From: Palaemon carinicauda
Lineage: Eukaryota; Arthropoda; Malacostraca; Decapoda; Palaemonidae
Reading direction: 5' to 3'
NCBI RefSeq assembly: GCF_036898095.1
Contig: NC_090738.1
Location: 56,930,648-56,994,647, forward strand
DNA length: 64,000 nucleotides
The notes beneath the pieces are model-generated. The model had not been told where the DNA came from and did not search any database. It saw only the letters and a program-made list of their open reading frames with translations. Positions 11,228 through 21,750 of this stretch are shown piece after piece; position 1 is the first letter of the stretch; each line of letters starts with the position of its first letter. Position numbers and translations under genes: made by a program.

Positions 11228-13621
11228 ATGTCTGACCCTACTCAAGTCCCCAAGTACAGGAAGTGTAGCGCTAGGGACTGTTCTAGGCGTCTTCCGAAGG
11301 CCTCTATCGATCCGCACACCGTTTGTTCCAATTGTAGGGGTAAAGCCTGTCAATTGGAAGATCGATGTGAGGAATGCGCTGGGCTTTCGGAATTCGATTT
11401 TCAAGAATTCCTTAAATATGCACGTAGGCTAGAGAAGGATAGGATCAGGAGGAGTTCGTCTCGCTCTATTGATTTTTCCTCTCCCCATGCCCCACAACCT
11501 ATTCCTTCCCCTGTAGTGGTTACACCCGACCCTCCTACTAGCTCTCATCAACCTTCGATGGCGGATATGATGCATGCCATTCTGGCTCTTGGTGAGAGAG
11601 TTGAGTAATTAGCGAATGACCGCAATCAACTCATGGCTGACGTCAGGGAGTTGAAAGATAAAAGTGCAGTGGGAAGGGAAGTGAGTGTCAGTGCAGTGAA
11701 AAGTGTCAGTGTTACGCATGAGGGTGCGTCTGTTCGTGCCTGTCGTCCTCCCAGTCCGGGACCTCTTGCAAGCTCCCAAGCCCAGGGGAGAAGCAATGTC
11801 GTACGACCAAAGGGTTCGACAGGCCTTGATCAGCGGACAGACGTTCCCTCCGTGGTTGAGGACGTATCTTGCCGAGATCGTCCCACCCACAAACAGACGA
11901 GTGAGCCCATTCATTCCTCGTCTGCGGAAGAAGTTTCTCGACAGAAACGCTGGACCAAGGTCTCACGACCTCTCAAGCGCAAGGTCCCTTCCGAGCGAGT
12001 CCAACGGCCCAGGTGTAGCCACTGGGTCAGTTCGGACTCGCTGCAGTCCTCCGAAGACTGCACACCTCCCAAGAGAGGTAGAGTGGTTCCGCAGCAGGCA
12101 ATCACTCCGTCTGTTGCCGCACCAGCCGCTGTAGACCCTAAGTGGTCTTTGCTGCAGTCTATGCAGACTCAGCTAGCTTCCTTCATGCAGGAGTATCGTG
12201 CTGAGAAGGTTGACGCTGCACCCGTTAGTCTACAACCTGCCACGGTTGTGCGGCCAGCTGACACTGCGGCTGCCTGCTCCCACACTCCGGCTGTGAGAGC
12301 TCCACCACCTATGCGCAGTCGACCCTGCCAGACGCATGTTGACGTTAGCCGACGTGCGGCACCCTCCATTGACGTGCGTGAGCTACCGCATCAGCAGGAA
12401 GGTGGAGTCAAGCTGCCGTGTTTTGACGCGGTGCGTCAGTCTCCGCAACCCACGGTGGTCCCCACCACGCACCACCACTCCGCTTTGGTTGTTGCCAGCT
12501 CTCAGACTGACCAACAGCGGCATGATGTTGGATCCAGTGCAGCTACGCATGCACCCGTGCTGCCGGATTCAGCCGTTCAGCTTTTATCTCCTCCTTTGCC
12601 GCTTCCTCCTCAGCATTCGGATGAAGGAATCTCTGATGACGACGAAGCTGCGCATTTGGACGACCAACACTCCGACATAGATGAACCCAAGACTACGCCT
12701 CCCTCCTTAGACTTTAGGAAAGTCCTTGCCCTGTTTAAGGAGTTGTATCCGGACCAGTTTGTGTCTGCAGCTCCACGCTCACCTCCCTCTGAGTTCGCTT
12801 TAGGCATGCAGTCAGCAGCTCCTGCCTTTACGAAGCTCGTACTCGCTCGCTCGTCCAAGAGAGCTTTAAGGGTACTGGGAGAGTGGTTGCAGGCCAAGAA
12901 GCAACTTGGGAAGACATCCTTCATGTTTCCCCCGGCCAAGCTTGCTTCCAGATCTAGCGTCTGGTATGCCACGGGAGAGGTTCTCGGCTTGGGAGTTCCT
13001 GCCTCTGCCCAGGGCAACTTCTCAAGTCTGGTAGACTCTCCCCGCAGACTGGCTATGAGACGCTCCAAGATTTGCTGGACTTCTTCGGACATGGACCATC
13101 TTTTGAAGGGAGTTTTCCGTGCGTTCGAGATCTTTAACTTCCTGGACTGGTGTTTGGGAGCGTTGAGCAGGAAGACCTCCCCTTCGGATAAGGAATCTGC
13201 CATGCTCATCATGTCCTGCATGGACAAAGCCATACGGGATGGGTCTGGCGAGCTTGCGGCTTCTTTCGTGTCTGGAGTTATCAAGAAGCGGGATCACCTT
13301 TGCTCCTTCTTGTCGGCGGGAGTCACCCCATGTCAGAAGTCAGAACTGATGTTTGCTCCGCTATCGAAGTGTCTCTTTCCTGAAGAGTTGATCAAGGGGA
13401 TTGCCGCCTCGTTGATCCAGAAAGACACTCATGACCTGGTGGCGTCATCCGCACGTAAAGTCACAGCTTTACCTTCCGTGCCTAGACCTAGGATGGACTC
13501 ACCAGCGTCTAGGTTCATTCCGCCCTTTCGTGGCAGAACCTCCAGCAGAGGAGGTACTCGTGCCGTTAGTCAACGTGGCAACAAGAAGAAGGGTTCCAAG
13601 TCCTCAAAAGGCAGAGTCTGA
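11228..13621 (+). pseudogene. gag: E1 gag with one in-frame stop
   Basis: ATG 11228 starts MSDPTQVPKYRKC. An N-terminal Cys-rich finger follows, C-x4-C-x14-C-x2-C-x4-C-x5-C-x2-C with the core DPHTVC. A TAA at 11606-11608 interrupts after LALGERVE; the same frame resumes with LANDRNQLMADVRELK, so a Gln codon was probably lost. The middle is Ser/Pro/Arg-rich with little structure. The conserved core at about 12720-13440 (residues LYPDQFVSAAPRSPPSEF, GEVLGLGVPASAQG, LVDSPRRLAMRRSK) is shared with E2 and, more distantly, with families A and C, and is probably the capsid part. The C-terminus is basic (KKKGSKSSKGRV). Role inferred: RNA-binding structural protein. Full length would be about 797 residues. 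The pol frame overlaps its 3' end. Confidence 0.85.
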
Positions 13622-14575
13622 CTGCCATCTTCTTCAGACAGCAGTGGGAGCCAGGCTCAAGAACTACTGGCAGGCCTGGGAGAACAGGGGTGCAGACGCA
13701 CAGTCTGTGAAGTTACTCAGAGAGGGGTACAGGATTCCATTCTTGCGCAAGCCCCCTCTAGCAACAACTCCCATCGACCTCTCTCCCAGGTACAGAGAGG
13801 AGGACAAGAGGCTAGCTATACAGCAAGAGGTGTCTCTCTTGCTACAAAAGGGAGCGGTAGTCATAGTCCGGGACCATCAATCCCCGGGCTTCTACAACCG
13901 TCTCTTCTTAGTGGCGAAGAAGACAGGAGGGTGGAGACCGGTGCTAGACGTCAGTGCTCTAAATGTCTTTGTCACCAAGCAGACGTTCACCATGGAGACG
14001 ACGAAGTCGGTTCTAGCATCGGTCAGGAAGGAAGACTGGTTGGTCTCGTTAGACCTAAAGGACGCGTACTTTCACGTCCCCATCCACCCAGATTCCCAAC
14101 CTTTTCTAAGGTTCGTTTTTGGGAAGGTGGTATACCAGTTCCAAGCCCTGTGCTTTGGCCTAAGCACGGCACCTCTAGTGTTTACCAAACTGATGAGGAA
14201 TATTGCCAAATTCCTGCATTTAGCAGACATCAGAGCCTCCCTCTATTTGGACGACTGGCTTTTAAGAGCTGCGTCAAGTCGTCGCTGTCTGGAGAATCTA
14301 AAATGGACTCTGGATCTGACCAAGGAATTGGGTCTCCTGGTCAATAGGGAAAAGTCCCAACTCGTCCCATCCCAAACTATAGTATATCTAGGTATGGAGA
14401 TTCAGAGTCAAGCTTTTCGGGCTTTTCCGTCGGCCCCCAGAATCAGTCAAGCCCAAGAATGCATCCAGAGCATGCTGAAGAAGAACCGATGTTCAGTCAG
14501 ACAGTGGATGAGTCTGATAGGGACGCTTTCATCGCTGGACCAGTTCATCGCGTTAGGGAGACTCCACCAACCGAC
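13580..14575 (+). pseudogene. E1 reverse transcriptase region
   Basis: The pol frame overlaps gag and gives a recognisable RT. The entry segment is REGYRIPF near 13725, with FYNRLFLVAKKTGGWRPVLD near 13890. Motif A is SLDLKDAYFHVPI (about 14047), motif B LCFGLSTAPLVF (about 14150) and motif C YLDDW (about 14247), so both catalytic Asp sites are kept. VYLGMEIQ near 14385 is the thumb-side strand. The frame is then lost at about 14570, where one extra C shifts it; RNase H continues in the other frame. Known role in DIRS elements: copies element RNA to DNA before circle formation. Confidence 0.88.
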
Positions 14576-15681
14576 CCTTTCAGTATCACCTAGCTGCTCA
14601 CTGGAGAAAGGACATGACGCTAGAAGCGGTCTCAGTTCCTATCTCCGAGAAGATGAAGTCTGCACTGACTTGGTGGAAGAACAACATTCTGCTCAGGGAA
14701 GGTCTACCACTGGCTGTTCAGACCCCCGACCACCTTCTCTTCTCGGACGCATCGGACACGGGCTGGGGTGCGACACTGGACGGTCGGGAATGCTCGGGCA
14801 CGTGGAATTCGGATCAAAGAGCACTGCACATCAACTGCAAGGAGCTACTGGCAGTTCATCTGGCCTTGAGAAGCTTCAAGTCCCTCCTTCTAGGCAAGGT
14901 GGTGGAAGTGAACTCCGACAACACCACAGCCTTGGCGTACATCTCCAAGCAAGGAGGGACTCATTCGATGACGTTGTTCGAGATCGCAAGGGACCTCCTC
15001 ACCTGGTCAAGAGATCGAAACATATCTCTAGTAACGAGGTTCATTCAAGGCGACATGAATGTCATGGCAGACCGCCTCAGCCGGAAGGGTCAGATCATCC
15101 CAACAGAATGGACCCTTCACAAGAATGTTTGCAACAGACTATGGGCCTTGTGGGGTCAGCCCACCATAGATCTGTTCGCTACCTCGATGACCAAGAGGCT
15201 CCCAAATTATTGCTCACCGATTCCGGACCCAGCAGCAGTTCACATAGATGCCTTTCTTCTGGATTGGTCCCATCTAGACCTTTATGCGTTCCCCCCGTTC
15301 AAGATTGTCAACAAGGTACTGCAGAAGTTCGCCTCTCACGAAGGGACAAGGTTGACGTTGGTTGCTCCCCTCTGGCCCGCGAGAGAATGGTTCACCGAGG
15401 TACTGCAATGGCTAGTAGACGTTCCCAGGACTCTTCCTCTAAGAGTGGACCTTCTGCGTCAGCCGCATGTAAAGAAGGTACACCCAAGCCTCCACGCTCT
15501 TCGTCTGACTGCCTTCAGACTATCGAAAGACTCTCAAGAGCTAGAGGCTTTTCGAAGGAGGCAGCCAGAGCGATTGCCAGAGCAAGGAGGACATCCACTC
15601 TCAAGGTCTACCAGTCAAAATGGGAAGTCTTCCGAAGCTGGTGCAAGGCGAATTCAGTATCCTCAACCAGTACCTCTGTAA
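14571..15681 (+). pseudogene. E1 RNase H and methyltransferase-like region
   Basis: RNase H has the four acidic residues: D in LLFSDASDTGWG (about 14740), E in INCKELLAVH (about 14835), D in VNSDNTTALAY (about 14910) and D in MNVMADRLSR (about 15055). It is followed by a conserved block, TIDLFATSMTKR ... LYAFPPFKIV ... APLWPAREWF (15165-15400). In DIRS elements this position is held by an MT domain, and the PPF motif would fit the (D/N)PP(Y/F) loop of N6-adenine methyltransferases; I have not shown that it is active. The frame continues to 15681 and overlaps the YR frame for about 200 bp. It is open but separated from RT by the frameshift at about 14570. Confidence 0.83.
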
Positions 15682-16580
15682 CTCAGATAGCTGACTTCCT
15701 TTTACACCTAAGGAAGGTAAGATCCCTTTCAGCTCCTACGATCAAAGGTTACAGAAGTATGTTGGCAGCAGTCTTCCGCCACAGAGGCTTAGATCTTTCC
15801 AACAACAAAGATCTACAGGACCTCCTTAAGTCTTTTGAGACCTCGAAGGAGCGTCGGTTGGCCACACCAGGTTGGAACTTAGACGTGGTTTTAAGGTTCC
15901 TGATGTCAGCTAGGTTCGAACCGCTTCAATCAGCCTCTTTTAAAGATCTCACTTTGAAGACTCTTTTCCTCGTCTGCTTAGCAACAGCTAAAAGAGTCAG
16001 TGAGATACACGCCTTCAGCAGGAACATAGGATTTACATCTGAAACGGCTACATGTTCCTTGCAGCTTGGTTTTTTAGCTAAAAACGAACTCCCTTCTCGT
16101 CCTTGGCCCAAATCGTTCGAGATTCCAAGTCTGTCCAGTTTGGTTGGAAACGAACAAGAGAGAGTACTATGCCCAGTAAGAGCTCTTAAGTACTATTTAA
16201 GACGTACGAAGCCATTACGAGGACAATCAGAAGCTTTATGGTGCTCTATTAAGAAACTTGCTTTACCGATGTCGAAGAACGCAGTTTCTTATTACATCAG
16301 ACTTTTGATTAGAGAAGCTCATTCTCATCTGAATGAGGAAGACCATGCTTTGCTGAAGGTAAGGACACATGAAGTTAGAGCTGTCGCAACTTCAGTGGCC
16401 TTCAAACAAAACAGATCTCTGCAGAGTGTAATGGATGCAACCTATTGGAGAAGCAAGTCAGTGTTCGCATCATTTTACCTTAAAGATGTCCAGTCTCTTT
16501 ACGAGAACTGCTACACCCTGGGACCATTCGTAGCAGCGAGTGCAGTAGTAGGTGAGGGCTCAACCACTACATTCCCATAA
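15460..16580 (+). CDS. E1 tyrosine recombinase (intact frame)
   Basis: This enzyme cuts and joins DNA to insert the circular element copy. An N-terminal SAM-like core-binding region includes LKVYQSKWEVFRSWC (about 15600) and TIKGYRSMLAAVFRH (about 15740). The catalytic domain has box I AKRVSEI with the first Arg near 15993, box II HEVRAVATS (H-x-x-R near 16368) and the Tyr in ASFYLKDV near 16473. The usual His before the Tyr is Phe here. The frame is open to the TAA at 16578-16580 and overlaps the upstream RNase H/MT frame, so translation must use another start or a frameshift. The exact start is unknown; the first part of the coordinates is inferred from homology to E3. Confidence 0.88.
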
Positions 16581-16983
16581 TCCCATAACCTTTTTTAATC
16601 TTTCTCTTGAAATGTTTTTATTGTTGTTTTTGGGTTGTACGGAAGGCTAAGAAGCCTTTCGCATCCTGGTTGATTTGGCGGGTGGTCAAATTCTTTTCTT
16701 GAGAAGCGCCTAGATTAGAGGTTGTGATGAGGTCCTTTAGTATGGGTTGCAGCCCTTCATACTTCAGCACCTAGGAGTCGCTCAGCATCCTAAGAGGATC
16801 GCGAGGCTCAGTAAGGAAGACGTACTTAAAAAGGCAGAGTAATTGTTCAAGTCGACTTCCTTACCAGGTACTTATTAATTTTATGTTTGTTATTTTGAAT
16901 AACTGCTAAAATGAAATACGGAATACTTAGCTTCTAATGTTAACATGTATGCTGGTCTCCACCCACCCCCCTGGGTGTGAATC

Positions 16984-17073
16984 AGCTACATGATCAACGG
17001 GTAAGATTAATATTGAAAAATGTTATTTTCATTAGTAAAATAAATTTTTGAATATACTTACCCGTTGATCATG
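16984..17073 (-). repeat. E1 internal complementary region (circle-junction copy)
   Basis: The reverse complement reads as the right terminus (CATGATCAACGGGTAAGTAT ... AATAACATTTTT) joined directly to the left terminus (CAATATTAATCTTACCC). So it is a mirror of the joined element ends, fused in the T run. This is the hallmark ICR of DIRS elements, thought to template closure of the circle. The stretch 16581-16983 before it is 3' untranslated sequence with no further gene. Confidence 0.93.
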
Positions 17074-17120
17074 AATTAAAGGACCCACCCTTTCTCCCCA
17101 TAGAGACCCAGTGGACCGAG

Positions 17121-17281
17121 GAGAAAATTGGTTCTTTGTTGACAAGAAGTACTTGAGTACCTACTCGACAGATGGCGCTGTTGATGTACACCCCCACCTG
17201 TATAGCGATCGCTGGCGTATTCCGCCCGTAGGTTTTTTCTGTCGGGCAGCAGAGCTGACAGCTACATGATCAACGGGTAAG
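17121..17281 (+). repeat. E1 right inverted terminal repeat
   Basis: Reverse complement of the left ITR 10859-11020. It ends CAACGGGTAAG, followed by TATATTCAAAAATTTATTTT to about 17318, an extension that is copied in the ICR but not at the left end. Confidence 0.95.
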
Positions 17282-17323
17282 TATATTCAAAAATTTATTT
17301 TACTAATGAAAATAACATTTTTT

Positions 17324-17626
17324 AAGCAATTATGGAAATATCATTTTTTCCAAAGAGTAAAATGCAAATTTTTAGTGCTAGATTAGTGCAGTGAATTTTA
17401 TTCAATTCAGTGGAGGGTGCTTCTGTTCGGACCTGTTGTTATCCTAGCCTTAGACCTCTTTCAAGTTCCCGGACCCAGGGGAGAAGTAAAGTCGAGCGGC
17501 GAAAGGAAGCGAGAGGCGTAGCCTGGCGTTTACCGTCTTGTAAGACCTGAACAGGAGTCCCCTCGAGCGTTTTCTGTCGATTCCCAGAACGCTCACCCTC
17601 GCTGTAGGTAAGGCGAGGTAAAAGTG
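17324..17626 (+). pseudogene. E0 gag fragment between E1 and E2
   Basis: From about 17411 the frame gives VEGASVRTC ... LRPLSSSRTQGRS, related to the E2 gag near 19170 and the E1 gag near 11715. Stops interrupt it. It is cut at 17626 by the E2 left terminus. It fits as the early-middle part of the older host element E0. Confidence 0.7.
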
Positions 17627-17640
17627 TTTTTAAATATTAA

Positions 17641-17796
17641 ACTTAGCCGGTGAATATATAATAGCTGACGTCTCCGACGGCTCGACAGATTCCAAAAACT
17701 CGCGAGCGATCGCCATGAAGGTTGCGGGTGTGACCACCAGAGCCGACTATCGGCCAGATACCGCATATACTTGTAAACATCTCCAGTTCTTCTCTG
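17641..17796 (+). repeat. E2 left inverted terminal repeat
   Basis: It starts ACTTAGCCGGTGAATATATA and is the reverse complement of 23855-24009 with a few substitutions (GAGCGATCGCC, CCGCATATACTTGTAAACAT). Confidence 0.93.
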
Positions 17797-18010
17797 TCGG
17801 TCTTGTCGACAAGTTGGTTCCACTCGCTTTATGACCTCGAGTTTTCTACCGAATTGGTGAAGTACTTGGTTTTGGTTTTATTGCTTTCGCCGTGTTGGAT
17901 TATTCAATACTATCTTCAAAAGAAATGCTTTTGAAAGGAGAGGAAAAGTGTTTTGCCCTTGCTTTTTTTTTTTTTTTTTTTTTTATCTCTGGTTTTTCCA
18001 TAGAGTAAAG

Positions 18011-19150
18011 ATGGCCGACCCTTCCTTCAGTGTACGGAAGTGTGTTTAAGGCTTTTAGTAATTATTTTATCACGTTATAAATTATTGTTGATATTTATAG
18101 ATTTTCCTCTATATATTTTATATCTCACCCGCCTTTATTAGGCCTCTTCGATTAGCTTTCCATTTATACTAAACATCAAGATAAATTTTATGTTTTGTTT
18201 ATATGCGGCCTTTACCTATTCCTTGTAGGCGGTCCTAACTTGGAAAACGAAGTTAAACAACGTTGAGCCCATTCAACTTTTATTTGTTAAGTTTAAATCA
18301 ATTGCTCTGTAAGAGTTATGAAATGAATATTTTTTTTTTTGAAAATATTTTAAGAAATATATTCTTTGAATAGTCTTCGTGCTGTTTTTTCAAAAATGAA
18401 CTAACGTTTGGTTTATTTATGCTACGCAGTTTGCGCTCTATCGTTACGATAGAGAAAGAGAGAATCACGGTTTCACTTTGCAGAAAGAGTAAATCGATTT
18501 TGACGTTTTGTTCATTCTTCTTTCAAACTGAAGTGTTTTAGATACTAATTTAAAGGAACTTGTTAATTTTCAATTTCTTAGTCCTTTCAGTTTTTTCCTT
18601 TGGTCAAATAACCTGTTTATTGACGAAGGGTGAGTGGTCCATTCTCTTGTGTGTGACAAGAGAGAGAGAGAGAGACGGAGAGAGAGAGAGAAAGAGAGAA
18701 CGATCCGATCTTTATTCTCGTCCCAAGTCTCTGTACAAGGAGTTTGGGAGCGAGTAACGTTGTTCTCGATTCAGTTTTTTTACTCTCGTCCCAAGTCTCT
18801 GTACGGGGAGAGAGGATAAAACGTTTTAGTTTTTATTCTCGTCCCAAGGCACTGTACGGTGAAAGATTGAAAACGTAGTCCTTAGTGAACTAGTGTTTAG
18901 TCTCATCCCCAGTCACTGATCCTTTTTAACTTTATATATTTCCGTTTTATTCGATATATATGTATATGTTTATTGATTTTTGCATGTGTGTTTCATTTTG
19001 TACTAATGTGCTTACATTATACGACTCATTTCGCAATTCTAACCTTTTGATGTAAGGAAGAATTGCGTGCTTCAGGTAGAAATCAGTTTTATTCATGCCT
19101 AATGTGAAATTATTGAAAGATACGATATCAGTGAAGTAAGTGCAAAAAAC
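18011..19150 (+). pseudogene. E2 gag start followed by inserted or divergent leader
   Basis: ATG 18011 gives MADPSFSVRKCV then a stop; it lines up with the E1 gag start MSDPTQVPKYRKC. The Cys-rich finger that should follow is absent. In its place, 18060-19130 is noncoding and partly matches the E0 leader at 9700-9900. It contains a (GA)n run at 18657-18702 and four imperfect copies of TCTCGTCCCAAGTCTCTGTA at about 18716, 18782, 18838 and 18900, spaced 56-66 bp. Either an insertion or deletion removed the finger exon, or this part is an intron with the finger exon lost. Confidence 0.6.
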
Positions 19151-20870
19151 ATGTTCTGTGTTGCGGAGGGTTCGTTTGTTCGTGCTTGTCGCTCCCCTAG
19201 TCCGAGACCTCTTTCAGGCTCCCCTGCACCAGGGAGAAGTAATGTCGTAGGACTTAAGGGGACGAGAGGCTTTAACCAACGTACAGACGTTCCCTCTTTG
19301 GTATCGGACGTTTCTCGTCAAGATCGCCCTTACCATAAGACGGGTGAGACTGTGTTCTCCTCGTCATCCGAAGACTTTTCGCAAAAGAAACCTTGGCGCA
19401 AGGTTTCTAGACCCTTGAAGCGAAAGTCAGTCCCTTCAGGACAGGTCCAGCGTCCTGGCTGTAGCCATTGGGACAGCTCTGACCCTTTGCAGTCGTCGGA
19501 AGACTGTTCGCCTCTTAAACGCAAGCTTAACACGGGGTCCGAGGGTCGCGGTAAAGGCAATGTTTTGCCAACACAGACGTTACCGTCGTCTCGGCCCGTT
19601 CTGACTCCCGTTGATCCTAAATGGGTTGTCCTGCAGGACATGCAGACTAAGCTTGCCTCCCTTATGGAGAAGTATGACGTTGAGCAGGTTCACGATGAAC
19701 CTTCGCTTTCGAGTCGCCGTTTCGCTAAACGAGACTCTGGCCGTCAGCCGCCCAAACGAGCATTTACTCGTCCGTTTGACGTTAGTGCTGACGTTTTCTT
19801 GTACTTTGAAACGTGTTGTCAGTAGTTTTTCACGTCAGTCACGTGACATGGATCCTCCCTCGCTGCAGTCTCGTGTTGACTTTCAGCCGCTGCCGCAGTC
19901 TCGTGTTGACGTTCAGCCGCTGCCGCAGTCTCGTGTTGACGTTCAGCCGCTGCCGCCGCAGCCCCGACCTGACGTTCGCCGACCGGCTCAGTTGCCTCGA
20001 CTTGACGTTGAGCGTCAATCACCGCAGTCGAAGGTTGTTTTGCCTGCTCAGTCTATGCAGTCAAGGCAGTTCCGACGTGACGTCGAGCGTCAATCAACTT
20101 CAGTTGTTGTTGTTGGTCAGTCACAAGGATTTCAGTCCTTTCAGCAGCGGCGTGACGTCGCTTCCTCTACTGCTACTGCTGCTCCTTTGCTTGTTGACAT
20201 TGCCTGTCAAGCGTTGCTGCCGCGTCAGGTCTCTCCTTTTCATGAGACTTGGCAATTGTCGGACGAGGTTCCTTCAGATGAGGAAGTTGCTGATCCTCCT
20301 CCTACTGATATTCCTGATTTTTAAGGATCTTTTTCCGGACCATTTTGTAACTGCTGCTCCTCGTTCGCCTCCGTCAGAGTTTACGCTAGGCCTAGCTACT
20401 TCGAAGCTGTCGTTTTCTAAGCTAGTGCTCTCTCGCTCTTCTAAGAGAGCTTTACGTTTGCTAGGCGACTGGTTGATCACCAGGAGGAGTTTGGGGAAGA
20501 CAGCCTTTGCTTTCCCTCCTTTTAAACTGGCTTCTAGAGCGAGCGTCTGGTATGACACGGGAGAAGTTCTCGGCTTGGGAGTTCCTGCCTCTGCCCAGGG
20601 AGACTTCTCAAGCCTCGTAGACTCTCCCCGTCGCCTGGCCATGAGACGCTCCAAGATTTTATGGTCGGCTTCAGAGCTAGACCATCTCCTGTTAGGAGTT
20701 TTTTCGAGCGTTTGAAGTTTTTATTTGTTGGATTGGTCCCTGGGAGCCTTAAGTAAGAAGGTCTCTCCAGCTGTCAATGTATTGCTGTACAATTATGTCA
20801 TGCAGGAACAAGGCTATTAGGGATGGCTCCAATGGTCTGGCAGCCACGTTCACTGCAGGAGTACTTAAGA
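19151..20870 (+). pseudogene. gag: E2 gag, frameshifted
   Basis: The gag runs through three frames. 19151-19825 has SFVRACRSPSPRPLSGSPAPG and VDPKWVVLQDMQTKLASLM, matching E1 near 12130. About 19840-20324 is a Gln/Pro/Arg-rich part with three 30-bp direct repeats. 20320-20715 carries the capsid-like core (DHFVTAAPRSPPSEF, GEVLGLGVPASAQG, LVDSPRRLAMRRSK). At 20760-20870 the helix region NKAIRDGSNGLAATF is visible, then the sequence jumps into RT. The C-terminus of gag and the N-terminus of RT are missing relative to E1 13290-13960. Confidence 0.82.
19864..19960. repeat. 30-bp direct repeat, about 3 copies, in E2 gag
   Basis: Three copies of CAGTCTCGTGTTGACGTTCA plus GCCGCTGCCG follow in phase, encoding a ten-residue unit S-R-V-D-V-Q-P-L-P-Q. 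Decayed copies of the GTTGACGTT core continue to about 20100. Confidence 0.9.
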
Positions 20871-21750
20871 TGTAAGTGCGCTCAATGTGTTCATTGTCAA
20901 GACAAACTTCACGATGAAGACTACCAAATCTGTCTTGGCAGCAGTAAGGGAAGGCGACTGGATGGTCTCTCTCGACCTTCAGGATGCATACTTCCACATC
21001 CCGATTCATCCAAACTTTCAACAACATCTGAGGTTTGTGGACGGGAAAGTAATGTACCATGTCGAGCACTGTGCTTCGGCCTCATTCCTGCTCCTCTTGT
21101 TTTTACAAGGCCCTTGCAAAATGTAGCAAGCTTTCTACATTTTTTGAGGATTCAGAGCCTCCCTTTATTTTGACGACTGGCTAATCAGGGCGTCGTCATT
21201 ATATCGCTGTCTGGAGAGCCTCTAATGGACATTAGACCTAACCAAGGAGCTAGGTCTCATAGTGAACGTAGAGAAGTCGTAACTTACAGAACCCCATCCC
21301 AGACTATTCTTTATTTGGGAATGGAGATACAGTGTCTGATTTTTCGGGCCTTTTCGTCTCCCACAAGAATGGAACAAACTCTGTTAAAAGTCCTTCACTT
21401 GCGAGAGAAAAACAGTTGCTCTGTAAGAGTTTGAACTAGCCTCGTGGGAACTCTTTCATCGCTGGAGTAGTTTATCTCTCTGGGGAGACTCAACCTATGC
21501 CCTCTCCAATTTCACCTAAACCATTGGAACAAGGAGAAGGGCTTAGAGAGTATCTCTTTCCCAATCTCCAACTCAGTCTAGACATGTCTGACTTGGTGGG
21601 ACAGCAACATCAGACTTCGAGAAGGTCTTTCTCTTGCGATCAAGAACCAAAACCATGTGTTGTATTCAGATGCATCGGATTTGGGTTAGGGAGCTCCACT
21701 GGACAGTCTGGAATGCTCGGGTCTTTGATCCACGGATCAGAAGGAACTCC
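20871..21750 (+). pseudogene. E2 reverse transcriptase, broken
   Basis: RT resumes at SALNVFIVKTNFTMKTTKSV (20880) in the register of E1 13950. Motif A is SLDLQDAYFHIPI (about 20970), but the frame is lost after motif B (VEHCASASF). Motif C survives as LYFDDW near 21168 in another frame, with Phe in place of Leu. LYLGMEIQ is near 21310. Several shifts make a functional product impossible. Confidence 0.8.

Larger units (their letters stand above)
10849..17318 (+). mobile_element. E1: complete DIRS-like retrotransposon, family B
   Basis: Matching ITRs (10859-11020 and 17121-17281) bracket gag, RT, RNase H, MT-like and tyrosine recombinase regions. An ICR lies at 16984-17073. No integrase or protease is present. 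The termini lie in T runs (10845-10848 and 17318-17323), and no target-site duplication is seen, as expected for YR-mediated insertion. Lesions are few: one gag stop (11606) and one frameshift (about 14570). The recombinase frame is intact. Confidence 0.92.

Noticed and set aside
11606..11608. Programmed read-through stop in E1 gag
   Set aside because: Position is inside gag, not at a gag-pol border, and E3/E4 have no stop at the matching place; a plain nonsense change is simpler.
18011..19150. A firm intron call in E2 gag
   Set aside because: No convincing donor follows MADPSFSVRKC and no finger exon is found downstream; left as a hypothesis only.
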